From Pegoplata infirma (taxonomy: Eukaryota; Arthropoda; Insecta; Diptera; Anthomyiidae): DNA of 64,000 nt. The notes beneath the pieces were generated by a model. That model saw only the letters and a list, made by a program, of their open reading frames with translations, made no database searches and was not told where the DNA came from. Where the stretch lies: positions 109,270,778-109,334,777 of the forward strand of contig OY992536.1 in assembly GCA_963921195.1 (NCBI GenBank). Direction: 5' to 3'. Every line of letters begins with the position of its first letter. Position 1 is the stretch's first letter. Shown here in pieces: positions 1 through 10,703 of this stretch. The translations under genes were made by a program, and so were the position numbers.

Positions 1-1
1 T

Positions 2-1159
2 GAGAAGGCGTCGCTATCATGGGCGAAAGGAGTCATTGAAGAACAGGACAAACTTTCGGCAATGCGCGCATCTGACAAACAGAGCGCTGTTTCGGCCTCG
101 TCATCGAAGTCTGGTAAAAGGTTGCGCTCGCCCGACGAGAAACCTTTACCTAAAAGATCTAAGGTGACCGGCAACGTCTGGACTCAGTCTTTTAGTGAAG
201 TGGTGAAAGGTAACTTCGTTAGGGCTGTGATAAACAGGCAAAATGGGGATTGTAGTATTCCAAGGGACAAGTGGAGTTTAGTTGAAACTAAACTAAATGA
301 AATCTACTATAGGCTTCTTGAGAGTATGCCTGATTTTCTCCCTACTACTGTCAACGCAGGTTGGTATCAGGGGCGAGTAAAACTCGTTGCTTTTGGAAAC
401 GAAAGATCCGCAGCCGTGTTTAAGGTTGCCATTAGCCAAGTGGGAGAGTTATGGCCTGGAGCCAGACTGGACGTTGTGGAAAAACATGATATCCCCTCGC
501 AACCCAGAGCTCATGCATGGATCCCAATGGCTACAAGTGACACTGCGGTGATTCTAAAGATGATAAAAGTCTGCAATCCTGACCTTCCAACTCAGAATTG
601 GCAAATTGCCAGATTGGGTGAGATGGAGGGCGCTCGTCGTCAAGCAGTGGTCTTGGTTAATGAGGAATCGCTTCCGCTTTTAGCCAGGACTGACGGCATT
701 ATTAGATTTGGCTTTTTTCATATAAGAGTCAATGTCTACAAGGGCGACCAGAAGCCTATTTTGGAAGCAGACAAGCCAGTGGCAGAGTCGGCTGGGGAGG
801 AGAATCTGGAAAAGGTTGATATTCAGCTGACCGATTCTAGGCTGATGGGAGATGCATCTGGCATTTTCGAAACCGAATCTGGCAACGAATGCGACCTCTG
901 TGATGGCACGGAGGATAAAGCTGATGCCACTATGGGTGACATTCAGGACGAGGCCCATGCAGTGAGGAATTCGGAGAGTTCTGTTGCCTCCGATTCAGAA
1001 CAGATGGGACACATATCTGGCTTATTCGAAACCGAATCTGGGGACGAATGCGACCTCTATGATAACACGGAGGATGAAGCCAATAACACGGTGGTGGAAA
1101 GGATGGTGGAAAAAAAGCAAGATGTTGCGGTTCCTACAAATAAACCTCCATCACTGTAA
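2..1159 (+). CDS. LOA-type LINE ORF1 (gag-like), 5' partial
   Basis: First ORF of the LINE that continues into ORF2; it presumably binds element RNA as a nucleocapsid-like protein. The first Met is at 62, but the frame stays open back to base 2 with no stop, so the true start is probably left of the window. The N-terminus is basic and Ser-rich. A conserved central block (about residues 85-235 from Met62, with the phrases NAGWYQGRVK and NWQIARLGEMEGARRQ) resembles the DUF4780-type domain found in dipteran LINE ORF1s; this is from memory of the family. The C-terminus is acidic with a direct repeat (residues 262-288 and 315-341, both containing FETESG). I saw no CCHC knuckles. It overlaps ORF2 by 38 nt in another frame. 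No frameshift was seen, so the copy is young. Confidence 0.8.
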   Translation, partial: EKASLSWAKGVIEEQDKLSAMRASDKQSAVSASSSKSGKRLRSPDEKPLPKRSKVTGNVWTQSFSEVVKGNFVRAVINRQNGDCSIPRDKWSLVETKLNEIYYRLLESMPDFLPTTVNAGWYQGRVKLVAFGNERSAAVFKVAISQVGELWPGARLDVVEKHDIPSQPRAHAWIPMATSDTAVILKMIKVCNPDLPTQNWQIARLGEMEGARRQAVVLVNEESLPLLARTDGIIRFGFFHIRVNVYKGDQKPILEADKPVAESAGEENLEKVDIQLTDSRLMGDASGIFETESGNECDLCDGTEDKADATMGDIQDEAHAVRNSESSVASDSEQMGHISGLFETESGDECDLYDNTEDEANNTVVERMVEKKQDVAVPTNKPPSL

Positions 1160-4100
1160 GGCAGCCTCAGCTGCACTATTGCTGCGCCTGACGACAGGAG
1201 CAGTTGACTTGGTTTTTATCCAAGAGCCCTGGGTGCGGGGTGGCAGGGTTTGCGGATTGAAGACCCCTGGGTTTAAGTTGATGGTTGCCAAAGGTGAGGG
1301 CTCACCAAGAGCCTGCATCTTGGCGAAAAATGGCTTAAATATATTCTTTTTATCAACTTTTAGTGATATGGATGTTACAGCGGCTAGCTTAGAGCTTCAT
1401 GGGAAATCTATTTGGCTCGCCTCTGCGTATTTTCCTAATCCGGGGCCAATACCCCCGGAGAAGGTTGGCGGTCTGATTCGGGAGTCTGAATCTAGGGGAC
1501 ACCAGTTACTAGTGTGCTGTGATGCTAATGCACATCATTCGATATGGGGTAGTACAGACACAAATGATAGAGGCGAATCACTTTTGGAGTTTTTGTTAAG
1601 CACTAACCTGTATATTTGTAACAAGGGTAGTGAACCAACTTTCGTTACAAGTACGCGGCAAGAGGTTCTTGACGTAACACTTGTATCAGATACATTGTCT
1701 GATAGAATTGATGACTGGAGAGTTTTGGAAGAGCATTCTTTCTCAGATCAACGGTACATTGAGTTTTTACTCAGGGAGCGTGCCCCGGTTGAGACAGTCT
1801 CTAGAAATCTGAGAAGAACAAACTGGGTGAAATATAGGGAGACTTTTTCTTTGCTTTTGGATGAAGTACCCCTATCTGAACCGCATAGTTTAGCGGAAAT
1901 TGACTGTCTGGTTGACCATATAACAAATGTTTGTAATAGGTGCCTGGATGCGTCTTGCCCTTCTGCAAAGCCTAGAGGGAAAAAAAAGCCACCTTGGTGG
2001 TCAAATGAGTTGCAGACGAGCAGAGATTCCTGCAGAAAGCTCTTTAATAAGGCTAAATTTTCAAGAGCGGACGAGGACTGGTCTGCATACAGGCTGCAAC
2101 TTAAGAGTTATAAAAAGATGATCAGAAATGCCAAATGTGATTCTTGGAAAAACTTCTGTGGAAACATAGAAGACGTTTCTGAGGCATCCAGGCTGCGCAA
2201 GGTTCTGGCTTCTTCTCCTTGCACCCTAGGATACCTGAAAGATCCTAATGGGGTGTGGTCTTCCTCCAGTGGAGAGTCGCTGGATCTCCTTTTAAACACG
2301 CATTTTCCGGGCAATTCCATGACGCCGTTTCAAGCTTTGGAACGTTCTGACGCCCAAGCATCTGAAATTGCTTCGGAAATAATAAATATGCCAACATTAA
2401 TCTGGGCGATAAAAAGCTTCAGGCCCTATAAATCTCCGGGACCTGATGGTATAATCCCGGCTGAGTTGCAGCAAGTGTTGGACTATATAGCCCCGTTGCT
2501 GTATAATCTATACACAGCATGTATCAACTGGTCGTATATTCCTTTAAAATGGAGGGATACCAGAGTCGTATTTATCCCGAAGGCTGGGAAAAGTTCCCAC
2601 ACAGCTCCGAAGGATTTCAGACCAATTAGTCTGTCTTCTTTTTTGTTAAAGACAATGGAACGAATGATAGACTCATATTTGCGTAGAGTGATTGACCCGA
2701 GGTTGCTTTCGACAAAGCAACATGCATACAGCAAGGGACGATCAACGGAAACAGCTCTTCATGAGCTCGTTGGTACCATCGAGAGATCGCTTTCGGTGAA
2801 GGAGTACACTATGGTGGCCTTTCTTGATATTGAGGGGGCTTTTAATAATGTCATTCCAGAATCGATAATATTGGCATTGTCTGGTCTGGGAGTAAAGCGT
2901 GAAATCGTTTTAATGGTGGAAAACCTACTTGCCAATAGACGTATAACGTCTGAATTGGGAGCGTCCGTCATATCTCGATTTGTCAATAGGGGCACACCAC
3001 AAGGAGGTGTTCTTTCGCCGCTTCTTTGGAACCTGGCACTGAATTCAATGCTACTATCTCTAGAAGCACGTGGTTGTCATGTTATCGCATATGCTGACGA
3101 TGTCGCGATAGCGGTAAAGGGGAAGCATCTGCCAACATTGCGGGACATTCTTCAGGGTTCTCTGAAAGATCTGTCTAAATGGGCAAGAGACTGTGGCCTA
3201 GGAGTTAATCCTAGTAAAACAGAGCTTGTTTTGTTTACAAGGAAAAATAAGATTCCTGCTTTTGATCCTATTTCTCTGGACGGTACTGAAATCACCTTCT
3301 CAGATGGAGCCAAGTATCTTGGAGTATTTCTAGATAGGAAGCTGAATTTCAGGCGTAATATTGAGGAACGGGTGAGAAAAGCAACGATTGCTTTGTATTC
3401 CTGTAAAAGGGCCATTGGAAAACGATGGGGTTTTAGCCCTCAAGTCGTTCATTGGATCTATACAGCAGTGGTGCGTCCAATTTTGCTGTATGGAATCATT
3501 GTCTGGTGGCCTGCTTTGGAAACAAAAGCGAACTTTGTCTTTATCACGAAGGTACAGAGAATGGCGTCAATGTGCATCACTGGTGCTCTTCGTACTACAC
3601 CTACGGCTGCATTAGAAATCCTCCTTCACCTGATACCCTTGGACATATTGGGTAGGCAGTATGCGGCTGCGTCGGCAATTCGACTTAATAGCACGCTGCA
3701 ATGGAGGAGCAGTGATTGTGGCCATAGCGCAATCTTGAAAAAGATAACAATACCACAAAATGTGGACTGTGCTCCCTCTTTGAGCCTCTTTGAGCGCCAC
3801 TTTACCACTATGATACCATCCAGGGAGTCTTGGATGGGGGATACTCCGGGTAGTGGAGCTACCATAAATTTTTACACAGATGGATCGAGGCTGCACGAAC
3901 AAGTGGGCTTTGGAGTCTATTCGGAAGAGCTTGGGTTGAGCTTGGCTCGTAGATTGCCAGATCATTGCAGTGTTTACCAGGCAGAGATGCTGGCAATAAA
4001 AGAAGTGGCTGACTGGTTGAGCTGCAATGTCTTGTCTACAACCGCAGTCAACATCTATACTGACAGTCAAGCCGCGGTCAAGTCCCTGGATTCAATGTTT

Positions 4101-4715
4101 CTGAAAACAAGATCTGCCCTTAACTGCCGCACGTCTTTAAATGAGATGGCCAAGCAGTTTAACATACGACTCATATGGGTCCCAGGGCACAGAGACATTC
4201 CAGGGAATTGCAAAGCCGATGAGCTTGCAAGACTAGGAACTACCTTACAGGTTCCAACAGAATTGGAATGTGTTGGTACGCCTCTAGAAACTTGCAAGCA
4301 AAACCTACGGCTTTGTTCTGCGACGGAGACTAATCAAAGATGGGCAAATGGATGGACGTGTGAGACAACACGACTGATTTGGCCTTCTCTTAATCAGGGG
4401 CGCACAAGTGAGCTGATATCGCTTCCAAGAGGAGAGATTTCAACGGTGGTTTCTATAATTACCGGACACTGTCTTATAGGGAAGCACGCAGAGCGGTTAA
4501 ATGTGCCGTCGAATGACTTTTGCCGAAGTTGCATGGATGAAGAGGAGTTGGAAACTATCGAACACTTTATTTGCCATTGCCCGGCACTTTCTGGTCAGCG
4601 ACTTGCTTCACTGGGATCTAGGGAGCTGTACGATCTTTCAGATTTGTCGGATGTCAAAATTCAACATCTAAGGAGTTTCATAAGAAGCTCAAACTGGTTT
4701 AACGACAGGGACTAG
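1122..4715 (+). CDS. LOA-type LINE ORF2: endonuclease, reverse transcriptase, RNase H
   Basis: Uninterrupted 1197-residue polyprotein for target-primed reverse transcription. I chose ATG 1122 because the endonuclease begins there (MLRFLQINLHH); the frame is open upstream to 984 but that part only overlaps ORF1. Endonuclease residues seen: N8, E35 (FIQEPW), Y103, D134/N136 (CDANAHHSIWG). The usual SDH triplet reads SDQ (D209-Q210), so the catalytic His is missing. RT: SPGPDGIIPAEL, FRPISLSSFLLKTMER, motif A FLDIEGAFNNV, motif B GTPQGGVLSPLLWNL, motif C YADD at 3090-3101, then KYLGVFLDRKLNF. RNase H: FYTDGS, AEMLAIKE, IYTDSQAAVKSLDS, LIWVPGHRDIPGNCKADELA, giving the D-E-D and His/Asp set. A CCHC-like knuckle follows (CRSCMDEE...HFICHC). 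RNase H after RT fits the I/LOA/R1 group. Confidence 0.93.
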   Translation: MLRFLQINLHHCKAASAALLLRLTTGAVDLVFIQEPWVRGGRVCGLKTPGFKLMVAKGEGSPRACILAKNGLNIFFLSTFSDMDVTAASLELHGKSIWLASAYFPNPGPIPPEKVGGLIRESESRGHQLLVCCDANAHHSIWGSTDTNDRGESLLEFLLSTNLYICNKGSEPTFVTSTRQEVLDVTLVSDTLSDRIDDWRVLEEHSFSDQRYIEFLLRERAPVETVSRNLRRTNWVKYRETFSLLLDEVPLSEPHSLAEIDCLVDHITNVCNRCLDASCPSAKPRGKKKPPWWSNELQTSRDSCRKLFNKAKFSRADEDWSAYRLQLKSYKKMIRNAKCDSWKNFCGNIEDVSEASRLRKVLASSPCTLGYLKDPNGVWSSSSGESLDLLLNTHFPGNSMTPFQALERSDAQASEIASEIINMPTLIWAIKSFRPYKSPGPDGIIPAELQQVLDYIAPLLYNLYTACINWSYIPLKWRDTRVVFIPKAGKSSHTAPKDFRPISLSSFLLKTMERMIDSYLRRVIDPRLLSTKQHAYSKGRSTETALHELVGTIERSLSVKEYTMVAFLDIEGAFNNVIPESIILALSGLGVKREIVLMVENLLANRRITSELGASVISRFVNRGTPQGGVLSPLLWNLALNSMLLSLEARGCHVIAYADDVAIAVKGKHLPTLRDILQGSLKDLSKWARDCGLGVNPSKTELVLFTRKNKIPAFDPISLDGTEITFSDGAKYLGVFLDRKLNFRRNIEERVRKATIALYSCKRAIGKRWGFSPQVVHWIYTAVVRPILLYGIIVWWPALETKANFVFITKVQRMASMCITGALRTTPTAALEILLHLIPLDILGRQYAAASAIRLNSTLQWRSSDCGHSAILKKITIPQNVDCAPSLSLFERHFTTMIPSRESWMGDTPGSGATINFYTDGSRLHEQVGFGVYSEELGLSLARRLPDHCSVYQAEMLAIKEVADWLSCNVLSTTAVNIYTDSQAAVKSLDSMFLKTRSALNCRTSLNEMAKQFNIRLIWVPGHRDIPGNCKADELARLGTTLQVPTELECVGTPLETCKQNLRLCSATETNQRWANGWTCETTRLIWPSLNQGRTSELISLPRGEISTVVSIITGHCLIGKHAERLNVPSNDFCRSCMDEEELETIEHFICHCPALSGQRLASLGSRELYDLSDLSDVKIQHLRSFIRSSNWFNDRD

Positions 4716-4818
4716 TAGGGAAACCTATTACGATCCCGTGGTATCACAATGGACCTCAGAGTCTACGTGTGTTGACGTAAAACGTCAGCAGCCACTTACA
4801 ACCTAACCTAACCTACTA
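4716..4818 (+). mobile_element. 3' UTR and CCTAA-repeat tail of the LOA-type LINE
   Basis: About 100 bp follow the ORF2 stop. The segment ending GTCAGCAGCCACTTACAACC recurs at every other LOA-type 3' end in the window (22880, 23934, 47062, 51176). The tail is ACCTAACCTAACCTA instead of poly(A). Right after it lies a fragment of a hAT element, so the LINE inserted into that element; the left TSD is outside the window. Confidence 0.85.
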
Positions 4819-4987
4819 TTTAAACCCGGCGTTACTTTTTTGCTTTTTAAGAAGTTTTTCCTATGAAAACAAGATTTTTATTGCACACTTTTTATTTTTT
4901 AATGCATATTTTTAGGTTTTTTAGTGCATATTTTGAATTTTTTAGCGCATATTTTCGATTTTTTAGTGCATGAAAATCTCATCCCTA
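4819..4987. mobile_element. hAT-like element fragment, right end only
   Basis: Matches the right part of the complete copy at 36699-37216: the CGGCGTTA...GCTTTTTAAGAA stretch, repeated TTTTTTAGTGCATATTTT motifs, and terminus GAAAATCTCATCCCTA. The left part is missing because the LOA LINE is inserted here and the rest lies left of the window. From 4988 to 5229 is AT-rich sequence in which I recognise nothing. Confidence 0.75.
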
Positions 4988-5229
4988 TTAATAATATATT
5001 AACAAATTACGAACATTTATACCGCACCATTTCGTTCAAAATTGAATTTTTGTTTTTTTATCATAGCAAACGAGTCCAAAATCGCCAGACTTTGACCGTC
5101 TCTAGTATTTACAAAAAAACATCCAAAAATTAATTTTGTTGGTGACTCGTTTTTGGTACCTAATTAGCTATTAAATATATAAATTTTATCAATTTCTTAG
5201 ACTGTGAACTTATTTTTGATTTTTGTCTA

Positions 5230-6055
5230 CACTCAAAACAAAAAAACTGTAATGTTAGCAAAAAATGCTTGTAAACCTACAAGAAATTTTGCTGATTTTG
5301 AACCCACAATTTTTTTGCTAAAGTTAGCAAAAATGTTTTGCCAATAATTAGTTAACTAATTTTTTTTTTTGAACTTAGTTCACACTCATCTGAGGACCCC
5401 ATTGGGTTCGGACCCGATAGGTCCAGACCCCGATGGGCCTTGACCTAGTTGGGTTCCTTAAAAATCGTCATAGTTTTTGATCCAAAATTTGTGTCCGTTT
5501 CGCTCTACCTTGCTTAGTTTTTGAGATACGTGATTATAGGGGACCACTGGGGTCTTGAGAATTAAAAAACTCGATAACTTCAAAAATATTACTCGGAGAG
5601 CTTTTGACTATTTTGCGGTCTTGTTCTATGTGTTGAAAAAATTTTCGGGAATGCTAATTTTTTTGGATCCAAAGTTAGGGCCCATTAGGGTCCACACATG
5701 TGAAGAGGACCGGCGATACTATGGAGATTCAAAGAACCAAAAATGGCCTCCATTTTGCTCTATCTGGCTTAGTTTCCGAGATAGCGCCATTTTAAGATTT
5801 TTGAAAATTAAAAAAAATTTACCATTTATTTATGCTAATATTAGCAAAAAATCTTGTAAAAATGTTGTCAACTCAATTTCAAATCTTAGCAAAAGAAATT
5901 AGTTCAAAGTTTGTTTAAAATTGCTAATGTGCTAAATGAAGTTTACAAGAATTTTTTGCTAACATGCTAATCTCAACTAAAAATTTGCTAAAAGTTAGCT
6001 AACTAGCATTAGCAAAAAAAAAATTAGTAAATCTACTAACGTATTTTTTTGAGTG
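5230..6055. mobile_element. TA-flanked MITE, copy 1
   Basis: Starts CACTCAAAA and ends TTTTTTTGAGTG, with TA at 5228-5229 and 6056-6057. Inside are many GTTAGCAAAAA / TTTGCTAAC motifs in both orientations and a block about 'ATTGGGTTCGGACCC'. The same element occurs at 24278-25766 and 51307-52187. TA TSD and CACTC termini fit Tc1/mariner-type mobilisation. The conserved reading frames inside have no transposase motif, so it is treated as non-autonomous. Confidence 0.85.
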
Positions 6056-6064
6056 TATGGGACA

Positions 6065-6969
6065 CTTTCACTTCTTATACCCTACACCACTCTGTGGTAC
6101 ATGGTATTATGAAATTGTGCTGATGTTGGTAACTATCCGAAATATTGATCCTATACCCACCTTAAACCAACCCAACCGATCGACTCAGAATCAGATTTAG
6201 CAATGTCCGTCCGTCATTGTAAACGTTGTGAGCACGACACAGGTCGCAATTATCAATCGATTTGAGCTAAATTGGCAACGCTGGTCATGGCCGACCATAT
6301 GATACCTTACACCAGTGTTTTCCGTAAAATGGGTCCCAAGTCCAAACATGGACCGATTGGACTTATCTTTTGTTAGATCTTTATTTGGTGTAGAAAACAC
6401 ACACAGATCAAATATGATTACAAATGGTTTGTTTTTTTGCCAATAGACCGATTTAACTGATCCGATTTAACGGTCTGACCCGATTCCTCTGACATTTGGA
6501 ATGATGATTCTGGCATATAACATTTGACTACCTGTTAAATTTCACTGCGATATCAGTTATAATACGGTTATTAGAGTCATTTAAGCCAAATTTAAAGGGG
6601 GCGTTTGTATGTGGGCTAGGTCTTAACATTGACCGATTTTTTCCAATTTCAATAGGTTTCGTACAGGTATAATAAGTTTGTGCTGATGTTTGTAACTACC
6701 CGAAATATTGGTCGTATACCTACCTTCAAGAATACCGATCGTCTCAGAATTACTTTTTGATTCGATTTAGCTATGTCCGTCTGTCCGTCTGTCTATCTAA
6801 CGGTTTAAGCACGATACAGTTCGCAATTTTCAATCAATTGACTTCAAATTTGAAACTTAAACATATTTGGGCCCAAGAACGAAGCCTATTGAAATTAAAA
6901 AAAACGGTCAATGTTAAGACTTAGCCCTTATACAAACGCCCCCTTTGAATTTGGATTAATTGACTCTTA
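6065..6969 (+). repeat. INE/mini-me-like diverged repeats, left part of a split host
   Basis: Two units begin similarly (TTATACCCTACACCAC near 6076; GGTATAATAAGTTTGTGCTG near 6665). Each has CCGAAATATTG and a short GTCCGTC(C/T)GTC tract. Part of the interval (about 6280-6600) is repeated in inverted orientation at 13990-14425, on the far side of the 7-kb element, which pins that element's insertion site. Confidence 0.65.
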
Positions 6970-7338
6970 CACACAAAAAAAAATCGAGGTAATATTACCT
7001 AAAATCATAGTATAACTTTATCTAAGTGCCAAGATAACATAGAGCCTACAAAGTTTTTAGACAATATTACTTAAAAGCCAAGGTAATTTTTACAAAATGA
7101 TATGTTCGAAAAATTAACTATGTTTTTAGGAAATATTCCAAAAATACTTTGTAAACTTTACAAAGTTCAGCAAAGTAAGAATTTATATATAAACTTTGGT
7201 AATTTATCTAAATTATTTTGTTAATAAGAAACCTTTACATACTTCCACCCATTAATAAAGTAAAAAAATTAAAAAATTAATAGAATTTATTATGCTTATA
7301 ATTTTGTTATTTTTTTTTTTTATTATAAATCACAATTG

Positions 7339-10300
7339 TTAATTCTAAGACATTTTTTCCATAGAAAAATTCTCAGATTCTGAGACATTTTGTATAGAAA
7401 AATTCTCAGATTCTGGGACATTTTTTCTATTAAAAAATTCTCAAATTCTGAAACATTTTTTCTATAGAAAAATTCTCAGATTCTGAGACAATTTTTCAAT
7501 AGAAAAATTCTCAGATTCTGAGCAATTTTTTCTATAGAAAAATTCTCAGATTCTAAAACATTTTTTCTATTAAAAAATTCTAAAATTCTGAGACATTTTT
7601 TCTATTGAAAAATTCTCAGATTCTGAGACATTTTTTCTATAGAAAAATTCTCAAATTCTGAGACATTTTTTCTATTAAAAAATTCTCAAATTCTGAGACA
7701 TGTTTTCTTAGAAAAATTCTCAGATTCTGAGACATTTTTCTATAGAAAAATTCTCAGATTCCGAGACATTTTATCTATTAAAAAATTCTCAGATTCTGAG
7801 ACATTTTTTCTATAAAAAAATTCTCAGATTCTGAGACATTTTTTCTATAGAAAAATTCTCAGATTCTGAGACATTTTTTCTATAGAAAAATTCTCAGATT
7901 CTGAGACATTTTTTCTATAGAAAAATTCTCAGATTCTGAGACATTTTTTCTATAGAAAAATTCTCAGATTCTGAGACATTTTTTCTATAGAAAAATTCTC
8001 AGATTCTGAGACATTTTTTCTATAGAAAATTCTCAGAATCTGAGACATTTTTTCTATAGAAAAATTCTCAGATTCTGAGACATTTTTTCTATAGAAAAAT
8101 TCTCAGATTCTGATACATTTTTTCTATAGAAAAATTCTCAGATTCTGAGACATTTTTCTATAGAAAAATTCTCAGATTCTGAGACATTTTTTCTATAGAA
8201 AAATTCTCAGATTCTGAGACATTTTTTCTATAGAAAAATTCTCAGATTCTGAGACATTTTTTCTATAGAAAAATTCTCAGATCCTGAGACATTTTTTCTA
8301 TAGAAAAATTCTCAGATTCTGAGACATTTTTTTATAGAAGAATTCTCAGATTCTGAAACATTTTTTCTATAGAAAAATTCTCAGATTCTAAGACATTTTT
8401 TTTACAGAAAAATTCTCAGATTCTAAGACATTTTTTCTATAGAAAAATTCTCAGATTCTAAGACATTTTTTCTATAGAAAAATTCTCAGATTCTGAGACA
8501 TTTTTTCTATAGAAAATTTCTCAGATTCTGAGATATTTTTTCTATAGAAAATTTACAGATTCTGAGACATTTTTTCTATAGAAAAATTCTCAGATTCTGA
8601 GACATTTTTCCTATAGAAATATTATCAGATTCTGAGACATTTTTTCTATAGAAAAATTCTCAGATTCTGAGACATTTTTTCTATAGAAAAATTCTCAGAT
8701 TCTAAGACATTTTTTCTATAGAAAAATTCTCAGATTCTAAGATATTTTTTCTATAGAAAAGTTCTCAGATTCTGAGACAATTTTCCTATAGAAAATTTCT
8801 CAGATTCTGAGACATTTTTTCTATAGAAAATTTACAGATTCTGAGACATTTTTTCTATAGAAAATTTACAGATTCTGAGACATTTTTTCTATAGAAAAAA
8901 TCTCAGATTCTATGACATTTTTCCTATAGAAATATTATCAGATTCTGAGACATTTTATCTATAGAAAAATTCTCAGATTCTAAGACATTTTTTCTATAGA
9001 AAAATTCTAAGACATTTTTTCTATAGAAAAGTTCTCAGATTCTGAGACAATTTTCCTATAGAAAATTTCTCAGATTCTGAGACATTTTTTCTGTAGAAAA
9101 TTTACAGATTCTGAGACATTTTTTCTATAGAAAATTTACAGATTCTGAGACATTTTTTCTATAGAAAAAATCTCAGATTCTATGACATTTTTCCTATAGA
9201 AATATTATCAGATTCTGAGACATTTTTTCTATAGAAAAATTCTCAGATTCTGAGACATTTTTTCTATAGAAATATTCTCAGATTCTGAGACATTTTATCT
9301 ATAGAAAAATTCTCAGATTCTAAGACATTTTTTCTATAGAAAAATTCTCAGATTCTAAGACATTTTTTCTATAGAAAAGTTCTCAGATTCTGAGACAATT
9401 TTCCTATAGAAAATTTCTCAGATTCTGAGACATTTTTTCTATAGAAAATTTACAGATTCTGAGACATTTTTTCTATAGAAAATTCATTTTTTCTATAGAA
9501 AAAATCTCAGATTCTATGACATTTTTCCTATAGAAATATTATCAGATTCTGAGACATTTTTTCTATAGAAAAATTCTCAGATTCTGAGACATTTTTTCTA
9601 TAGAAATATTCTCAGATTCTGAAACATTTTATCTATTAAAAAATTCTCAGATTCTGAGACATTTTTTCTATAAAAAAATTCTCAGATTCTGAGACAATTT
9701 TTCTATAAAAAATTCTCAGATTCTGAGACATTTTTTCTATAAAAAAATTCTCAGATTCTGAGACATTTTTTCTATAAAAAAATTCTCAGATTCTGAGACA
9801 TTTTTTCTATAAAAAAATTCTCAGATTCTGAGACATTTTTTCTATAAAAAAATTCTCAGATTCTGAGACATTTTTTCTATAGAAAAATTCTCAGATTCTG
9901 ATACATTTTTTCTATAGAAAAATTCTCAGATTCTGATACATTTTTTCTATAGAAAAATTCTCAGATTCTGAGACATTTTTTCTATAGAAAAATTCTCAGA
10001 TTCTGAGACATTTTTTCTATAGAAAAATTCTCACATCCTGAGACATTTTTTCTATAGAAAAATTCTCAGATTCTGAGACATTTTTTCTATAGAAAAATTC
10101 TCAGATCCTGAGACATTTTTTCTATAGAAAAATTCTCAGATTCTGAGACATTTTTTCTATAGAAAAATTCTCAGATCCTGAGACATTTTTTCTATAGAAA
10201 AATTCTCAGATTCTAAGACTTTTTTCTAAAAAAAAAATTTCAAATTCTGAGACATTTTTCTATAGAAAAATTCTCAGATTCTGAGACAATTTTTCTATAG

Positions 10301-10420
10301 AAGAATTCTCAGATTTTGAGAAATTCTATTTGTAGAAAAAATTCTCAGATTCTGAATCATTTTTTCTACAGAAAAATTCTCAATTTCTGAGAAATTTTTT
10401 CTATAAAAAAATTCTCATTA
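7339..10420. repeat. 35-bp minisatellite, about 88 units
   Basis: The consensus unit joins two short palindromes: CTCAGATTCTGAG (dyad around TCAGATTCTGA) and TTTTTCTATAGAAAAA. Units from about 7800 to 8330 are nearly identical; the edges are degenerate. Variant units (for example TATGACATTTTTCC followed by AAATATTATCAG) recur at 8911, 9181 and 9515, giving higher-order blocks of about 270-335 bp. Confidence 0.95.
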
Positions 10421-10518
10421 CAAGGCAAGTGGTAGGAGCTGTGGCCATTCTTTCGGTTTCTCTCCCCTCATGGGTATTTATTCGACTTTTCTGTAGCAGA
10501 AGCTGAAACTGGTGCATT

Positions 10519-10703
10519 TTATATTGTTGGTCTTAACTTTTCGGGGATCAAATGGGATTTAATTTTCAATTCTATTGGTTTGATAACCTTACAATCAACT
10601 TCCATTTTAACAATGTCACCATTCAATAAGTGTTCATCTGCTGGTACATTTTCAGGCGTGAAACGTTCTTGTAAGCTGAAACTGGTAGCAAAATATGATC
10701 CAT
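10519..10703 (-). pseudogene. Unrecognised coding remnant
   Basis: The only stretch of the 7-kb element with protein-like composition outside the Tc1 part. The minus strand reads about 60 codons without a stop before TAA at 10519-10521, with the phrases LQERFTPENVPADEHLLNGD and VKMEVDCKVIKPIELKIKS. A neighbouring frame upstream (to about 10880) also looks coding-like but has stops, suggesting frameshifts or introns. I do not recognise the family. It may be what is left of the element's own protein or captured host sequence. Confidence 0.35.

Noticed and set aside
5555..5902. A reading frame in the TA-MITE that recurs in the other copies (25251-25550, 51736-51461)
   Set aside because: Similarity reflects repeat copies. 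No transposase motif is visible, the frames have different starts and lengths, and the composition is low complexity.
7339..10420. CRISPR-like array
   Set aside because: Units are contiguous with no unique spacers, and the genome is eukaryotic; it is a minisatellite.
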